Source: Micromonospora vinacea (GTDB lineage: Bacteria > Actinomycetota > Actinomycetes > Mycobacteriales > Micromonosporaceae). From it: a stretch of DNA of 64,000 bases. Every line of letters begins with the position of its first letter. Position 1 is the first letter of the stretch. A program made the position numbers and the translations under genes. This document shows positions 38,912-48,412 of this stretch, one piece after another. The stretch is from NCBI RefSeq assembly GCF_015751785.1, contig NZ_JADOTY010000001.1, forward strand, positions 2,232,001-2,296,000. Reading direction: 5' to 3'. Under the pieces are notes generated by a model that saw only the letters and a program-made list of their open reading frames with translations, was not told where the DNA came from and did not search any database.

Positions 38912-40249
38912 CTACCAGTTGGTGGAGCCGGGGACCTTGGGCCAGGGCTTTGTGGTGGGCTTGATCAGGTACGCGATGCCGCCGGAGCCGCCGGAGACGC
39001 CGCCGCTGGCGTTGGTGCGCTTGGTCCGCAGCCAGATCTGCTCGAACTGCGCCCGCTTGTAGACGTTGCGCACCACGTCGTTGCTGGACGACGCGGGGTC
39101 GTTGACGATCACGTCGCCGTCGGCGGTGAAGCCGACCACCACGAAGAGGTGCCCGGAGGTGCCGTAGTTCGCCCCGTCCAGCTCACTGGCGAGGAAGGAC
39201 TGACTGGTCACCACGGGGATGCCTGCGGCGATGAAACGCTCCAGCTCGTCCAGCGAGTGCAGTCGGGTCACCCGGCCCTCCAGCCCGGGGAAGCTGGCCG
39301 CGTACGCGGTGTTGAACGGCCAGTTGCCCGCGCCGTCGTACGCGTAGTCGTAGGTCATCCGCGCCGCGTGGTTGACGGTCGGGTCGGGGTAGGTCGGGTC
39401 CACCCAGGAGGTGTCGGCGGCCGACGGCTTGCGACCCCAGTACTCGACCACCATCTCCGTCGAGGTGGGTGAGCACCAGGCCTCTCCGCCGCCGTCGTAC
39501 TCGGGGTAGTGCCCGGAGTGCACGTTCTGCGAGTAGCGCGGTACCGGCAGCTCGACACCCCAGGCGATGTGCCCGGCGCTCGGCGGCACAGTGAACCGGT
39601 CCGGCACCGTGGAGCTCATCGCGCCCAGCATCCGGACCACCGGGGCGGCGGTCTGCCCGGGTGCCCGGTAGAGGGTCAGCTTGAGCTGGTACGACCGGAG
39701 CAGCACCCCGGCGGTGGCGTCGTCGATGCTGAAGGTGTCGGTCCAGATCGTCGAGAAGGGGTCGCCCTGCCGGTTGACGCTGGTCCGCTTGATGTCGGTG
39801 TCGCCGGACGCCCAGCGACCCAGGACGTACCACGGGGTCTGGTCGCCGCTGGTGTAGTTGCCCAGCATCTCCACCTGGATCCAGGTGCCGGCGGGGGTCT
39901 CCGCGTTCCAGGAGGCGATCAGTTCGGTGGCGTCGAACCCGATCCGGGTCACCGGCGAGGTCCAGGTGCCGTACTCCCAGGTGCGGGTGACGCCGGTGTG
40001 CGGGTCCGCGTACTCGGTGGTGCCGGCCGGGCGGGCCAGGGTGACGCCCGCTCGGGCGCCGGGCACGACGCGGGTGCCGGCCCGGCTGCCCCGGTGCCAG
40101 TCGGCGGGCCCGGACCAGTCCTGGTAGGTGATCTGCTCGTCGTGGGCGGGTGCGGGCGGGTGGGCCGCCAGCGCGGGCGCGGCGCTGGTGAGCAGGGTGA
40201 GCGTGGTGACGCCGGCGAGGGCGGCCGCGCGCAGGCGGGATCTGGCCAT
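38912..40249 (-). CDS. secreted C39-like cysteine peptidase
   Basis: 445 residues from ATG 40249. Sec signal peptide (LAGVTTLTLLTSAAPALAA). An N-terminal beta-rich region follows (~residues 30-230), then a peptidase_C39_2-type domain with the catalytic cysteine in GGGEAWCSPTSTEMVVEYWG and histidine in GTSGHLFVVVGFTADGDVIVNDPAS. It differs from ABC-linked C39 bacteriocin peptidases in being secreted and stand-alone. Divergent from the M14 carboxypeptidase gene (210-bp gap), hinting at common control of extracellular protein use. Confidence 0.85.
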   Translation of the reverse strand: MARSRLRAAALAGVTTLTLLTSAAPALAAHPPAPAHDEQITYQDWSGPADWHRGSRAGTRVVPGARAGVTLARPAGTTEYADPHTGVTRTWEYGTWTSPVTRIGFDATELIASWNAETPAGTWIQVEMLGNYTSGDQTPWYVLGRWASGDTDIKRTSVNRQGDPFSTIWTDTFSIDDATAGVLLRSYQLKLTLYRAPGQTAAPVVRMLGAMSSTVPDRFTVPPSAGHIAWGVELPVPRYSQNVHSGHYPEYDGGGEAWCSPTSTEMVVEYWGRKPSAADTSWVDPTYPDPTVNHAARMTYDYAYDGAGNWPFNTAYAASFPGLEGRVTRLHSLDELERFIAAGIPVVTSQSFLASELDGANYGTSGHLFVVVGFTADGDVIVNDPASSSNDVVRNVYKRAQFEQIWLRTKRTNASGGVSGGSGGIAYLIKPTTKPWPKVPGSTNW

Positions 40250-40378
40250 GGGTGCTCCGCGGTGTCGAGGGGGCATCGTCGCTGGTCAGTTTTCCGCTTG
40301 GAGGGAAGTTTCGCCAGATGTTGATAGGTGGAAAATCATTGCCGCCGTGATGGTCCGCTTGGGATGGACAACGCAGCG

Positions 40379-40390
40379 ATCAATATTGAT
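40379..40390. promoter_or_regulatory. 12-bp palindrome between divergent peptidase genes
   Basis: ATCAATATTGAT is a perfect palindrome in an AT-rich patch (40320-40400) in the 210-bp gap between the C39 and M14 peptidase genes. An operator role is conjecture. Confidence 0.35.
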
Positions 40391-40459
40391 ATGACCATGT
40401 GACAGGTGGTGAAGTGTCCTTCACCGAGCGGGATCTCCCGCCCATCGAGGAGGTAGTCA

Positions 40460-42340
40460 ATGGCCCTCCGCACGCCCATCCCCCTCCGCCGTGTCCTGGT
40501 GCTCGCTGTCGTCACCGGGCTGGGCATCGTCACAGTCGCCGCCGGTCCGGTCGCCGCCCGACCGGCACCGGACCGCACCGCCGAGCCGGCCGCCGCCGCC
40601 GGCTACCGGGTGCTCGGGCCCCGGACCCTCGCCGACCGCAACGCGGTGGCCCGCACCGGAGCCGCCATCGACTACTCCGAACACGGCGTGCTGCACATCT
40701 CGGCCACCGCGGACGAGGCCGCCGCGATCGGCAAGCTCGGCTTCCGGCTGGAACCGCTCGCCCCGCCGCCCAACGCCGAGCGCGGCGCCGGCGACTTCGG
40801 CGCACTGGCCTTCCCGCCGGCCGACTCCAACTACCACGACTACGCGGAACTGGCAGCCGTCGTGAACCAGGTCGTCGCCGACCATCCGGCGATCGCCCGC
40901 AAGATCAGCATCGGTTCGTCGTACGAGGGCCGCGACCTGATGGCGGTGAAGATCTCCGACAACGTCGGCACCGACGAGAACGAGCCGGAGATCCTGTTCA
41001 ACTCCCAGCAGCACGCCCGTGAGCACCTGACCGTCGAGATGGCGATCTACCTGCTCAACCTCTTCACCGACAGCTACGGCAGCGACTCCCGGATCGCCAA
41101 CATCGTCAACGGCCGGGAGATCTGGATCGTGCCGACGGTCAACCCCGACGGCAGCGAGTACGACATCGCCACCGGCTCGTACCGGTCCTGGCGCAAGAAC
41201 CGGCAGCCCAACAGCGGCTCGTCCAACGTCGGCACCGACCTGAACCGCAACTGGTCCTACAACTGGGGATGCTGCGGCGGCTCGTCCGGCACCACCTCAT
41301 CGGAGACCTACCGGGGGCCGTCGGCGTTCTCCGCGCCCGAGACGCAGGCGCTGCGCAACTTCGTCAACGGCCGGGTGGTCGGCGGTGTGCAGCAGATCAA
41401 GGCCAACATCGACTTCCACACGTACTCGCAGTTGGTGCTCTGGCCGTACGGCTACACCACGGCGAACACCGCGACCGGGATGAACGCGGACCAGTACAAC
41501 ACCTTCGCCACCATCGGACAGCAGATGGCGGCCACCAACAACTACACCCCGCAACAGTCAAGCGACCTCTACATCACCGACGGGGACAGCATCGACTGGA
41601 TGTGGGCCACCCACAACATCTGGGCGTACACCTTCGAGATGTACCCGGGCTCGTCCGGCGGCGGCGGCTTCTACCCGCCCGACGAGGTCATCCCGGCGCA
41701 GACCTCCCGCAACCGGGAGGCGGTGCTGCTGCTCAGCGAGTACGCCGACTGCCCGTACCGGGCCATCGGCAAGCAGGCGCAGTACTGCGGCGGCGGTGGT
41801 GGCACCACTGTCTGGTCGGACACCTTCGAGACCGCCACCGGCTGGACCATCAACCCGGGCGGCACCGACACCGCCACGGTCGGCGCGTTCGAGCGGGGCG
41901 CCGCCCAGGCGACCACGTCCTCCGGAGCCAAGCAGCTCACCCCGTACGCCGGGTCCAACGACCTGGTCACCGGTCGGCTGGCCGGCTCGGCGGCCGGTGA
42001 CTACGACGTCGACGGCGGCGTGACCAGCGCCCGGTCCCCGGCGGTGACCCTGCCGTCGTCCGGCACGCTGACCCTCTCGCTCGCCTGGTACCTGGCACAC
42101 GGCTCGAACGCCTCGTCGGCGGACTACCTGCGGGTGAGCGTGGTGCACAACGGTGGCACCACAGCGCTGCTCACCCAGTCCGGCGCGGCCAGCAACCGTA
42201 ACGGGAGCTGGGCGCTCGCCAACCTCAACCTGACCCCGTACGCCGGCCAGTCGGTCCGCGTGCTCGTCGAGGCGGCGGACGCGTCCGGAGCCAGCCTGGT
42301 CGAGGCGGCTGTGGACAACGTCACCATCACGTCCTCCTGA
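40460..42340 (+). CDS. secreted M14 zinc carboxypeptidase with C-terminal beta-domain
   Basis: 626 residues from ATG 40460 with GAGGAGGT upstream. Signal peptide [22 protein letters not shown]; prodomain to ~120. The M14 domain has zinc ligands His185 and Glu188 ([11 protein letters not shown]) and His320 (IDFHTYSQ), substrate-binding NPDGSEY and DLNRNW, and catalytic Glu393 (YTFEMYPG), as in carboxypeptidase T. After ~430 comes a ~190-residue beta-sandwich ([11 protein letters not shown] ... [13 protein letters not shown]), resembling a carbohydrate-binding or P-domain-like adhesion module. It would degrade peptides outside the cell. Confidence 0.9.
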   Translation: MALRTPIPLRRVLVLAVVTGLGIVTVAAGPVAARPAPDRTAEPAAAAGYRVLGPRTLADRNAVARTGAAIDYSEHGVLHISATADEAAAIGKLGFRLEPLAPPPNAERGAGDFGALAFPPADSNYHDYAELAAVVNQVVADHPAIARKISIGSSYEGRDLMAVKISDNVGTDENEPEILFNSQQHAREHLTVEMAIYLLNLFTDSYGSDSRIANIVNGREIWIVPTVNPDGSEYDIATGSYRSWRKNRQPNSGSSNVGTDLNRNWSYNWGCCGGSSGTTSSETYRGPSAFSAPETQALRNFVNGRVVGGVQQIKANIDFHTYSQLVLWPYGYTTANTATGMNADQYNTFATIGQQMAATNNYTPQQSSDLYITDGDSIDWMWATHNIWAYTFEMYPGSSGGGGFYPPDEVIPAQTSRNREAVLLLSEYADCPYRAIGKQAQYCGGGGGTTVWSDTFETATGWTINPGGTDTATVGAFERGAAQATTSSGAKQLTPYAGSNDLVTGRLAGSAAGDYDVDGGVTSARSPAVTLPSSGTLTLSLAWYLAHGSNASSADYLRVSVVHNGGTTALLTQSGAASNRNGSWALANLNLTPYAGQSVRVLVEAADASGASLVEAAVDNVTITSS

Positions 42341-42344
42341 TCGG

Positions 42345-42377
42345 GTGGGGCCCCGTCCCGCCCCGGCGGGGCCCCAC
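42345..42377 (+). terminator. GC hairpin terminator after the carboxypeptidase
   Basis: GTGGGGCCCC (42345-42354) pairs perfectly with GGGGCCCCAC (42368-42377). It separates the peptidase from the riboswitch-controlled transporter. No U-tract. Confidence 0.65.
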
Positions 42378-42479
42378 CACCCGTTCCCGAGCCTCCAGAT
42401 ACGGGACATATCCTGACTGTGCGGCGGTCCGCTCGATCGTCCAGCGCCGATCGACCCTTGATCGATCCGGCACGTCCTG

Positions 42480-42612
42480 GCGGTGCGCTACCGTCTTAGC
42501 GACCAGTCCGCAGCGAAGCCGGTGCGAAACCCGGCGCTGTCCCGCAACTGTGATGCCCCACCGGTCGGTGGGGACGAGCCAGGTCGCCTACGGATCGGTC
42601 GCGATACGCGCT
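42480..42612 (+). promoter_or_regulatory. cobalamin riboswitch
   Basis: The core is recognisable: GCCGGTGCGAAACCCGGC (a stem-loop of the binding core), CTGTCCCGCAACTGTGA, a GC hairpin (GCCCCACCGGTCGGTGGGG), and GAGCCAGGTCGCC, the variant B12 box. It is located directly upstream of a haem/B12-type ABC transporter operon and before an RBS-blocking hairpin, so binding of adenosylcobalamin should shut translation. Outer limits are approximate. Confidence 0.85.
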
Positions 42613-42651
42613 CTCGAGGAAGGGCGCCTCGTGGGCGGGCGTACGAAAGTC

Positions 42652-42690
42652 CCTGTCGGCGAAGCACCACACTCCTCGACCGACAGGAGG
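42652..42690 (+). promoter_or_regulatory. RBS-sequestering stem downstream of the riboswitch
   Basis: CCTGTCGG (42652-42659) pairs with CCGACAGG (42680-42687), which overlaps the AGGAGG Shine-Dalgarno (42685-42690) of btuF. This is a natural expression platform, with the stem masking the ribosome site in one riboswitch state. Confidence 0.6.
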
Positions 42691-42695
42691 CCCCC

Positions 42696-43625
42696 ATGTT
42701 CAGACGTACCCCTCGGCTCTTCGCGGCGACCCTCGCGGTCACCGCGCTCGCCCTCGGCGCCTGCGCCGAGAAGGCCGACGACCAGCCGAGCGCCGGCACC
42801 GCAGCCGCGGCCTACCCGGTCACGGTCGGCGCGCTCACCCTCGACAAGCGCCCCGAGAAGATCGTCGTGTTGTCGCCCACCGCCACCGAGATGCTCTTCG
42901 CGATCGGCGCCGGCCCGCAGGTCACCGCCGTCGACGACCAGTCGAACTACCCGGCCGACGTGCCCAAGACCGACCTCTCCGCCTTCCAGCCCAACGCCGA
43001 GGCGATCGCCGGTAAGAACCCTGACCTCGTGGTGCTCTCCGACGACCGCAACAAGATCGTCGAGCAGCTCGGCAAGCTGAAGATTCCGGTGTACCAGACC
43101 CCGGCGGCGACCACGCTCGACGACTCGTACCGGCAGATCACCGAGCTGGGCACGCTGACCGGGCACGCCGACCAGGCCACCGACGTCACCACCCGGATGA
43201 AGGACGACATCGCCAAGCTGGTCAAGGACCTGCCGCAGCGCACCGAGAAGCTCACCTACTTCCACGAGCTGGGCCCGGAGCTGTACAGCGCCACCAGCAA
43301 GACCTTCATCGGCTCGCTCTACAGCCAGGCCGGCCTGACCAACATCGCCGACCCCGCCGACGCGGACGGCAAGAACTTCGGCTACCCGCAGCTGTCCCAG
43401 GAGTTCATCGTCAAGGCCGACCCGGACTTCGTCTTCCTGGCCGACGCCAAGTGCTGCCAGCAGAGCGCCGACACGGTCAAGGCGCGCAGTGGCTGGGCCG
43501 GCCTCACCGCAGTGAAGAACAACCAGGTCGTCGCCCTGGACGACGACGTCGCCTCCCGCTGGGGCCCGCGGGTCGTGGACCTGCTCCGGGTCATCATCGA
43601 CGCGGTCGCCAAGGTGCCCGCGTGA
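42696..43625 (+). CDS. btuF: cobalamin-type ABC transporter substrate-binding lipoprotein
   Basis: 309 residues from ATG 42696. Lipobox LGAC (Cys23) after a short signal. The periplasmic-binding fold of the BtuF/FecB class is visible: KIVVLSPTATEMLFAIGAG, VTAVDDQSNYP, EAIAGKNPDLVVLSDD, a central helix, and a C-terminal lobe with DPDFVFLADAKCC. Two adjacent Cys near the end (KCCQQS) are unusual. The upstream cobalamin riboswitch points to cobalamin or another corrinoid as the ligand, although the fold alone fits haem or siderophores. Confidence 0.88.
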   Translation: MFRRTPRLFAATLAVTALALGACAEKADDQPSAGTAAAAYPVTVGALTLDKRPEKIVVLSPTATEMLFAIGAGPQVTAVDDQSNYPADVPKTDLSAFQPNAEAIAGKNPDLVVLSDDRNKIVEQLGKLKIPVYQTPAATTLDDSYRQITELGTLTGHADQATDVTTRMKDDIAKLVKDLPQRTEKLTYFHELGPELYSATSKTFIGSLYSQAGLTNIADPADADGKNFGYPQLSQEFIVKADPDFVFLADAKCCQQSADTVKARSGWAGLTAVKNNQVVALDDDVASRWGPRVVDLLRVIIDAVAKVPA

Positions 43626-43638
43626 CAGTCGTCCGTCG

Positions 43639-44709
43639 GTGACCGGGTTGCTGTCTGCGGCCCGGCCTGCCGGGTTGCGCAAGCGGTGGCTGCTCGCGGG
43701 AGTGTTCGCGGTACTCGTCGCGCTCGTCGTCGGGGTGTCGCTCGGCCCGGTGAGCCTGCCCCCGGGCAGCGTCGCGGCCGAACTGCTCAACCTCTTTCCC
43801 GGGGTGCACCTCGACAGCGGGCTGACCGAGCGCGAGATCGCGATCGTCACCGAGCTGCGCCTGCCCCGGGTGGTGCTGGGCCTGCTCGTCGGCGGTCTGC
43901 TCGCTCTCGCCGGTGGTTGCTACCAGGGTGTGTTCCGCAATCCGCTGGCCGACCCGTACCTGCTCGGGGTGGCCGCCGGCGCCGGCCTCGCTGTCACCGC
44001 GGCGATCGCCCTCGGCGGCGCCGGCCAGCAGGGCACGCTCTCCGGGCTGCCGATGACCATTCCCCTGGCCGCGTTCGCCGGTTCCCTCCTCGCCGTCACG
44101 ATGACCTACGTGCTGGGCGCGGCCGGTGGACGACGCGGGTCGCCGGCGATGCTGATCCTGGCCGGGGTGGCGGTCTCCGCGTTCCTCTCCGCCGGGCAGA
44201 CGTACCTCCTGCAACGACACGCCGACAGCATCCAGCCGGTCTACTCCTGGCTGCTCGGCCGGCTGGCCACCGCCGGTTGGCACGACGTGCTGCTGGTGCT
44301 GCCGTACGCCGCGCTGACCACAGTGGTGGTGCTGCTGCACCGCCGCGAGCTGGACGTCCTCGCGGTCGGCGACGACGAGGCGAGAAGCCTCGGCCTGCAC
44401 CCGCAGCGCACCCGCTACCTGCTGATCGCCGCCGCCTCCCTGGGCACCGCGGCGGCGGTCTCCGCGACCGGCCTGATCGGCTTCGTCGGCATCATCGTGC
44501 CGCACACCGTCCGACTGCTCGCCGGGTCCAGCTACCGGGTGATCCTGCCGATGTCACTGCTCTTCGGCGGCGCGTTCCTGGCGCTGACCGACGTGGTGGC
44601 CCGCACCGTCGCCGCTCCGTCCGAGCTGCCGATCGGAGTGGTGACCGCCCTGCTCGGTGGCCCGTTCTTCGTCCTCGTGCTGCGGACCGCACGGCGAGTG
44701 CTCACGTGA
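43639..44709 (+). CDS. btuC: cobalamin-type ABC transporter permease
   Basis: 356 residues. FecCD/BtuC family with about ten membrane helices: RLPRVVLGLLVGGLLALAGGCYQGVFRNPLADPYLLGVAAGAGL is the family hallmark, and ATGLIGFVGIIVPHTVRLLAG the coupling region, followed by LPIGVVTALLGGPFFVLVLR. It starts 13 bp after btuF and overlaps the ATPase gene by 4 bp. The functional permease is a homodimer. Confidence 0.93.
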   Translation: MTGLLSAARPAGLRKRWLLAGVFAVLVALVVGVSLGPVSLPPGSVAAELLNLFPGVHLDSGLTEREIAIVTELRLPRVVLGLLVGGLLALAGGCYQGVFRNPLADPYLLGVAAGAGLAVTAAIALGGAGQQGTLSGLPMTIPLAAFAGSLLAVTMTYVLGAAGGRRGSPAMLILAGVAVSAFLSAGQTYLLQRHADSIQPVYSWLLGRLATAGWHDVLLVLPYAALTTVVVLLHRRELDVLAVGDDEARSLGLHPQRTRYLLIAAASLGTAAAVSATGLIGFVGIIVPHTVRLLAGSSYRVILPMSLLFGGAFLALTDVVARTVAAPSELPIGVVTALLGGPFFVLVLRTARRVLT

Positions 44710-45524
44710 GCCACGAATCCGCCAGCCGCGAACCCGCTGCCGGTGCGCCGGCCGTCGAGGTGCGCGGGCTGCATGTCGCCCTCGGTGGCACGCCGACCCT
44801 GACCGGCGTCGACCTCACCGTCGCCGTCGGCGAGTGGGTCACCGTGATCGGCCCGAACGGCGCCGGCAAATCCACCCTGTTGCGCGCCGTCGGCGGCCTG
44901 CTGCCCGCGCCGAAGGCGATCACCCTCTTCGGTACGCCGAGTGCTGCGCTGCGCCGTCGGGACCGCGCCCGGATAGTGGCCACGGTGGCACAGTCCCCGG
45001 TGGTGCCCCCCGGCATGTCGGTGCTGGACTACGTGCTGCTCGGCCGCACCCCGTACATCCCGACCCTGGGCCGGGAGTCGACCGCCGACGTCGACGCCGT
45101 GCACGAGGTGCTGGGGCAGTTGGACCTCGCCGGCTTCCACCGTCGCGAACTGGCCACCCTCTCCGGCGGTGAACGGCAGCGGGTGTTCCTCGCCCGCGCG
45201 CTCGCCCAGGGCGCGACGCTGCTGCTACTCGACGAGCCGACCAGCGCGCTCGACATCGGCCACCAGCAGGACGTGCTCGAAGTCGTCGACCAGCTGCGCC
45301 GCGAGCACGGCCTGACCGTCCTGGCCACGATGCACGACCTCTCCCTGGCCGGCGAGTACGCCGACCGGATGGTGATGCTCGCCGCCGGTCAGGTGGTGGC
45401 CGCCGGAACTCCGCCCGAGGTGCTGACCGAGGAGCTGCTCGCCACCCACTACCGGGCCAGCGTCCGGGTGGTCCCCGGCGCCCACGGCCCGCTGGTGGTC
45501 CCCGTCCGCCCCACCCGCCAGTGA
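44706..45524 (+). CDS. btuD: cobalamin-type ABC transporter ATPase
   Basis: 272 residues from GTG 44706 (GTGA overlap with the permease stop). Walker A GPNGAGKST, Q-loop VAQSP, signature LSGGERQRVFLARAL, Walker B LLLLDEPTSALD and the switch histidine ATMHDLSLA are all intact. It completes the btuFCD-like importer, energising uptake through the BtuC dimer. The riboswitch upstream would control all three genes. Confidence 0.93.
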   Translation: MSHESASREPAAGAPAVEVRGLHVALGGTPTLTGVDLTVAVGEWVTVIGPNGAGKSTLLRAVGGLLPAPKAITLFGTPSAALRRRDRARIVATVAQSPVVPPGMSVLDYVLLGRTPYIPTLGRESTADVDAVHEVLGQLDLAGFHRRELATLSGGERQRVFLARALAQGATLLLLDEPTSALDIGHQQDVLEVVDQLRREHGLTVLATMHDLSLAGEYADRMVMLAAGQVVAAGTPPEVLTEELLATHYRASVRVVPGAHGPLVVPVRPTRQ

Positions 45525-45540
45525 GCACGCTCTCCCAGGG

Positions 45541-46305
45541 TCAAGGGCCCAGGTCGATGACGGAGAAGAGGGCGCCCTGGGGGTCGCGGAGGGCGGCGAA
45601 GCGGCCCGCCGGGATGTCACGGGGCGGGACCAGGATCGTTCCACCCAGCTCGGCGGCGCGGGCCGCGGCGGCGTCCGCGTCGGCCACCGCGAAGTACACC
45701 GTCCAGTACGCGGGCAGGTCGCCCGGGAAGTCGTCGGCCAGCGGCGGCATCATCCCGGCGACGATCTGCGTCCCGAGCCGCCACCCGGTGTACGTCATGG
45801 CACCCACCGCCTGGTCGTCGGGCTGCCAGCCGAACACCAGCTCGTAGAAGACCTTCGCGCCCTCGGGGTCGGGGGTGACCAGCTCGTTCCAGCTCATCGC
45901 GCCCGGCACGTTGAACACCTCGGCACCGGCCATGGCCAGCGGCTGCCAGACGCTGAACGTGGCGCCGGCCGGGTCGGCGAAGACCGCCATCCAGCCCTTG
46001 TCGAAGACCTCGAACGGGGGTACGACGACCTGCCCGCCGGCCCGTTCGACCCGGCCGGCGACCAGTTCGGCGTCGTCGGTGGCGAGGTACGTCGACCAGA
46101 TCGGGACCTGGTCGGGGATCGCGGGCGGGCCGGCGCCGGCCACCGGCTTGCCGTCGAGCAGGAAGACCGTGTAGCCGCCCGCCTCGGGCTCCGGGGTGAC
46201 CTGGCCGGTCCACCCGAACAGCTCCGGGTAGAAACGCCGCGCGTCGGTCAGGTCCGGGGTGGCCAGGTCGGCCCAGCAGGGCGTACCCGGCGGGACGGTG
46301 CTCAC
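45541..46305 (-). CDS. two-domain VOC (glyoxalase-fold) protein
   Basis: 254 residues from GTG 46305 with GAGAGGGG upstream. Two VOC half-domains are visible: PCWADLATPDLTDARRFYPELFGWT and MSWNELVTPDPEGAKVFYELVFGWQ, each ending in FADPAGATFSVWQ and LRDPQGALFSVIDL. This arrangement (betaalphabetabetabeta, twice) is the CFP30/27-kDa antigen class of actinobacteria. No clear metal ligands (His/Glu) are seen at both ends of each domain, so catalytic activity is uncertain. Convergent with btuD (16-bp gap). Confidence 0.8.
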   Translation of the reverse strand: MSTVPPGTPCWADLATPDLTDARRFYPELFGWTGQVTPEPEAGGYTVFLLDGKPVAGAGPPAIPDQVPIWSTYLATDDAELVAGRVERAGGQVVVPPFEVFDKGWMAVFADPAGATFSVWQPLAMAGAEVFNVPGAMSWNELVTPDPEGAKVFYELVFGWQPDDQAVGAMTYTGWRLGTQIVAGMMPPLADDFPGDLPAYWTVYFAVADADAAAARAAELGGTILVPPRDIPAGRFAALRDPQGALFSVIDLGP

Positions 46306-46399
46306 GTCAAGACCCCTCTCGGCCCGGGCGGCCACGACGGCCCCCTGCCGGAATCCTGGCACCGTCCCGCCGCGGTCCGGGGCGGAAACGGACGAATCG

Positions 46400-47137
46400 T
46401 CAGCTGAACCGGCGACCCTCGTCCCGCCGGTACGCCCAGCCGGCGAGCGCGGCGAGCAGCACCACCCAGACACCGAGCATGATCAGTGCCAGCGGCTCCA
46501 CGTCGTAGTCGCCCACCGCCGCCCACATCAGTTCGGCCGCGCCCCTGGTGGGCAGGTACGGCGCGATCGTCTCGATGAACCCGGGCGCGTCGCCCGGCGC
46601 GGAGAGCAGGCCGCCGCCGAACGCGAGCGGCAGGAAGAGCACCTGCGCCACCACGATCGCCGCCTTGCTCGGCAGCGAGTAGCCGATGGCGAGGCCCATC
46701 AGCGTGAACGGCACCGAGATGACGGCCACCGTGCCGAGAGCCAGCAGGAACGCCGCCGGGGTGAGCTGGGCCGCGGTCAGCGTCGCTCCGATCACCGCGA
46801 CGGGGATCAGCGAGAGGTAGGTCAGCGCCAGGCCGGCCAGCACCCGGCCGGCGAACCGCGGCGCGGGTCCGGCCGGCAGGGTCCGGGTGTACGGGTTCCA
46901 GGGCTGGTCGCGGTCCTCGGCGACACCGACGCCGTACTGGAAGATGTTGGCGCTCATCACCGAGAAGGTGACCATCGACGCGGTGGCGTAGGTGGCACCG
47001 ACCGCGTCGTCACCGGCGAACGGCACCACGAAGAAGATCATGGCGGCGGCTGGGAAGAAGGCGCTGCCGAAGACGGCCACCGGAATCCGGATGATCTCCA
47101 GGAGTTGGTAGCGGGCGTGGACCAGGGCGAGCTGCAC
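46400..47137 (-). CDS. ABC-2 type transporter permease
   Basis: 245 residues from GTG 47137, preceded by GAGGAGG. Six hydrophobic segments (VAVFGSAFFPAAAMIFFVVP; TASMVTFSVMSANIFQYGVG; GRVLAGLALTYLSLIPVAVIG; FLLALGTVAVISVPFTLMGLAIG; IVVAQVLFLPLAFGGGLL; LALIMLGVWVVLLAALAGWAY) with the amphipathic EDRDQPW loop typical of ABC-2 exporters. Last gene of a four-gene operon, 10 bp after the ATPase. It probably exports a drug, peptide or lipid; no direct evidence identifies the substrate. Confidence 0.85.
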   Translation of the reverse strand: MQLALVHARYQLLEIIRIPVAVFGSAFFPAAAMIFFVVPFAGDDAVGATYATASMVTFSVMSANIFQYGVGVAEDRDQPWNPYTRTLPAGPAPRFAGRVLAGLALTYLSLIPVAVIGATLTAAQLTPAAFLLALGTVAVISVPFTLMGLAIGYSLPSKAAIVVAQVLFLPLAFGGGLLSAPGDAPGFIETIAPYLPTRGAAELMWAAVGDYDVEPLALIMLGVWVVLLAALAGWAYRRDEGRRFS

Positions 47138-47147
47138 TGTCGCCTCC

Positions 47148-48104
47148 TCAGACGGTGGTGGGTCGGCCGCCGGCAGCGGCAGTGGTGGGTTGGCCGGTGC
47201 CGGCGGGCTCGTCGCCGCTGGTGACGTTTCCGCTGGTGACGTCGCCGCTGGTGATGGCGAGGAACGCCTCCTCCAGCGAGGTCGGCCGTACCTCCAGGTC
47301 GGTGAACGGGGTCCGGGCCGTGACCAGCGCTCGGACCAGCTCGTCGGCGTCGGTGGTGAGCAGGTGCAGCCGACCGTCGATCCGTTCGCTGCGGACCACC
47401 CCGGGCAGGTCGGGCAGGTCGTCGGCGATCAGGCTGACCCGGCGTACGCCCACGATGCCGCGCACCGCGTCCACCGTGTCGTCGGCCAGCACCCGGCCCT
47501 GCCCGATGACCACCACCCGGTGGGCGAGCGCCTCCACCTCCTCCAGGTAGTGGCTGCTCAACAGGACGGTGCCGCCGTCGTCGTGGAATGCCCGGATCGC
47601 GTCCCACAGTGTGTGCCGGGCGGCCACGTCCAGGCCCGTGGTGGGTTCGTCGAGCAGCACCAGCCGGGGCCGGCCGACGAACGCCAACGCCACCGCCAAC
47701 CGGCGGCGCTGCCCGCCGGAGAGCCCTCCGGTCTGCCGTCGGGCCAGGTCGGCGAGGCCGAAGCGGTCGAGCAGCTCCGCCCGGGGCACCGGGTCGGGAT
47801 AGTGCGCGGAGACGAAGTCGACGACCTCGCCGACGCGCAGCGTGCCGGGCAGACCGGTCTCCTGTGGGGTGACCCCGATCTGCCGCCGGCTCGCCGGGTC
47901 GCGGGGGTCGCCACCGAACAGCTCCACCCGCCCGGAGCTGGGGCGGCGCAGGCCCACCAGCAGGTTCATCAGGGTGCTCTTGCCGGCGCCGTTCGGCCCG
48001 AGCAGGCCGACCAGCTCACCGGCCCGGACTTCCAGGTCGACACGGTCGAGGGCGAGGACGTCGCCGTACCGGCGGCTGGCCTGGTCGGCGCGGGCGAGGG
48101 TCAT
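47148..48104 (-). CDS. ABC transporter ATPase (ABC-2 exporter)
   Basis: 318 residues from ATG 48104 (ATGA overlap with the regulator gene). Walker A GPNGAGKST, Q-loop TPQETGLPG, signature LSGGQRRRLAVAL, Walker B LVLLDEPTTGLD and SSHYLEEVEAL. The C-terminal ~40 residues carry repeated GDVTSGNVTSGDE and a Thr/Ala/Gly tail, an unusual low-complexity extension. Partner of the adjoining permease; the winged-helix gene upstream in the operon is a natural regulator. Confidence 0.9.
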   Translation of the reverse strand: MTLARADQASRRYGDVLALDRVDLEVRAGELVGLLGPNGAGKSTLMNLLVGLRRPSSGRVELFGGDPRDPASRRQIGVTPQETGLPGTLRVGEVVDFVSAHYPDPVPRAELLDRFGLADLARRQTGGLSGGQRRRLAVALAFVGRPRLVLLDEPTTGLDVAARHTLWDAIRAFHDDGGTVLLSSHYLEEVEALAHRVVVIGQGRVLADDTVDAVRGIVGVRRVSLIADDLPDLPGVVRSERIDGRLHLLTTDADELVRALVTARTPFTDLEVRPTSLEEAFLAITSGDVTSGNVTSGDEPAGTGQPTTAAAGGRPTTV

Positions 48105-48412
48105 GGCTGCTCCTTCGACGGGGTGGGGTCGAGCAGGGCGCGGATAGCTTCGGTGTACTCCTCGAACGCCAGCCGGCCTCGCCGGCTGAGCCCGACCAGG
48201 GTCGCCGGCGTGCGTCCACGATGGGTCTTGCTGATCTCCACGTAGCCGGCGTCCTCGAGTTTGCGCAGGTGAACCGAGAGGTTGCCGGCGGTCATCGCGA
48301 GCAGCTCCTGGAGGCGGGGGAACGCGATCTTGTCGCCGACGTTGAGAGCGGAGAGGGTGGCCACCACCCGTAGCCGGGCCTGCGCGTGGATGACCGGATC
48401 CAGCTCGGTCAC
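48101..48412 (-). CDS. winged-helix regulator (HTH_34-like)
   Basis: 103 residues from GTG 48412, sharing GTGA with the preceding gene and ATGA with the following one. The domain reads VVATLSALNVGDKIAFPRLQELLAMTAGNLSVHLRKLEDAGYVEISKTHRGRTPATLVGLSRRGRLAFEEY: an ArsR/MarR-like winged helix with the recognition helix around TAGNLSVHLRKLEDAG. These small regulators typically control the ABC exporter of their operon. The start was chosen for the coupling overlap and the HTH length. Confidence 0.85.
   Translation of the reverse strand: MTELDPVIHAQARLRVVATLSALNVGDKIAFPRLQELLAMTAGNLSVHLRKLEDAGYVEISKTHRGRTPATLVGLSRRGRLAFEEYTEAIRALLDPTPSKEQP

Noticed and set aside
47148..47300. Repeats GDVTSGNVTSGD as a sign of a frameshifted end of the ABC ATPase
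   Set aside because: The frame is continuous to a normal stop 10 bp before the permease gene; it is a low-complexity tail.
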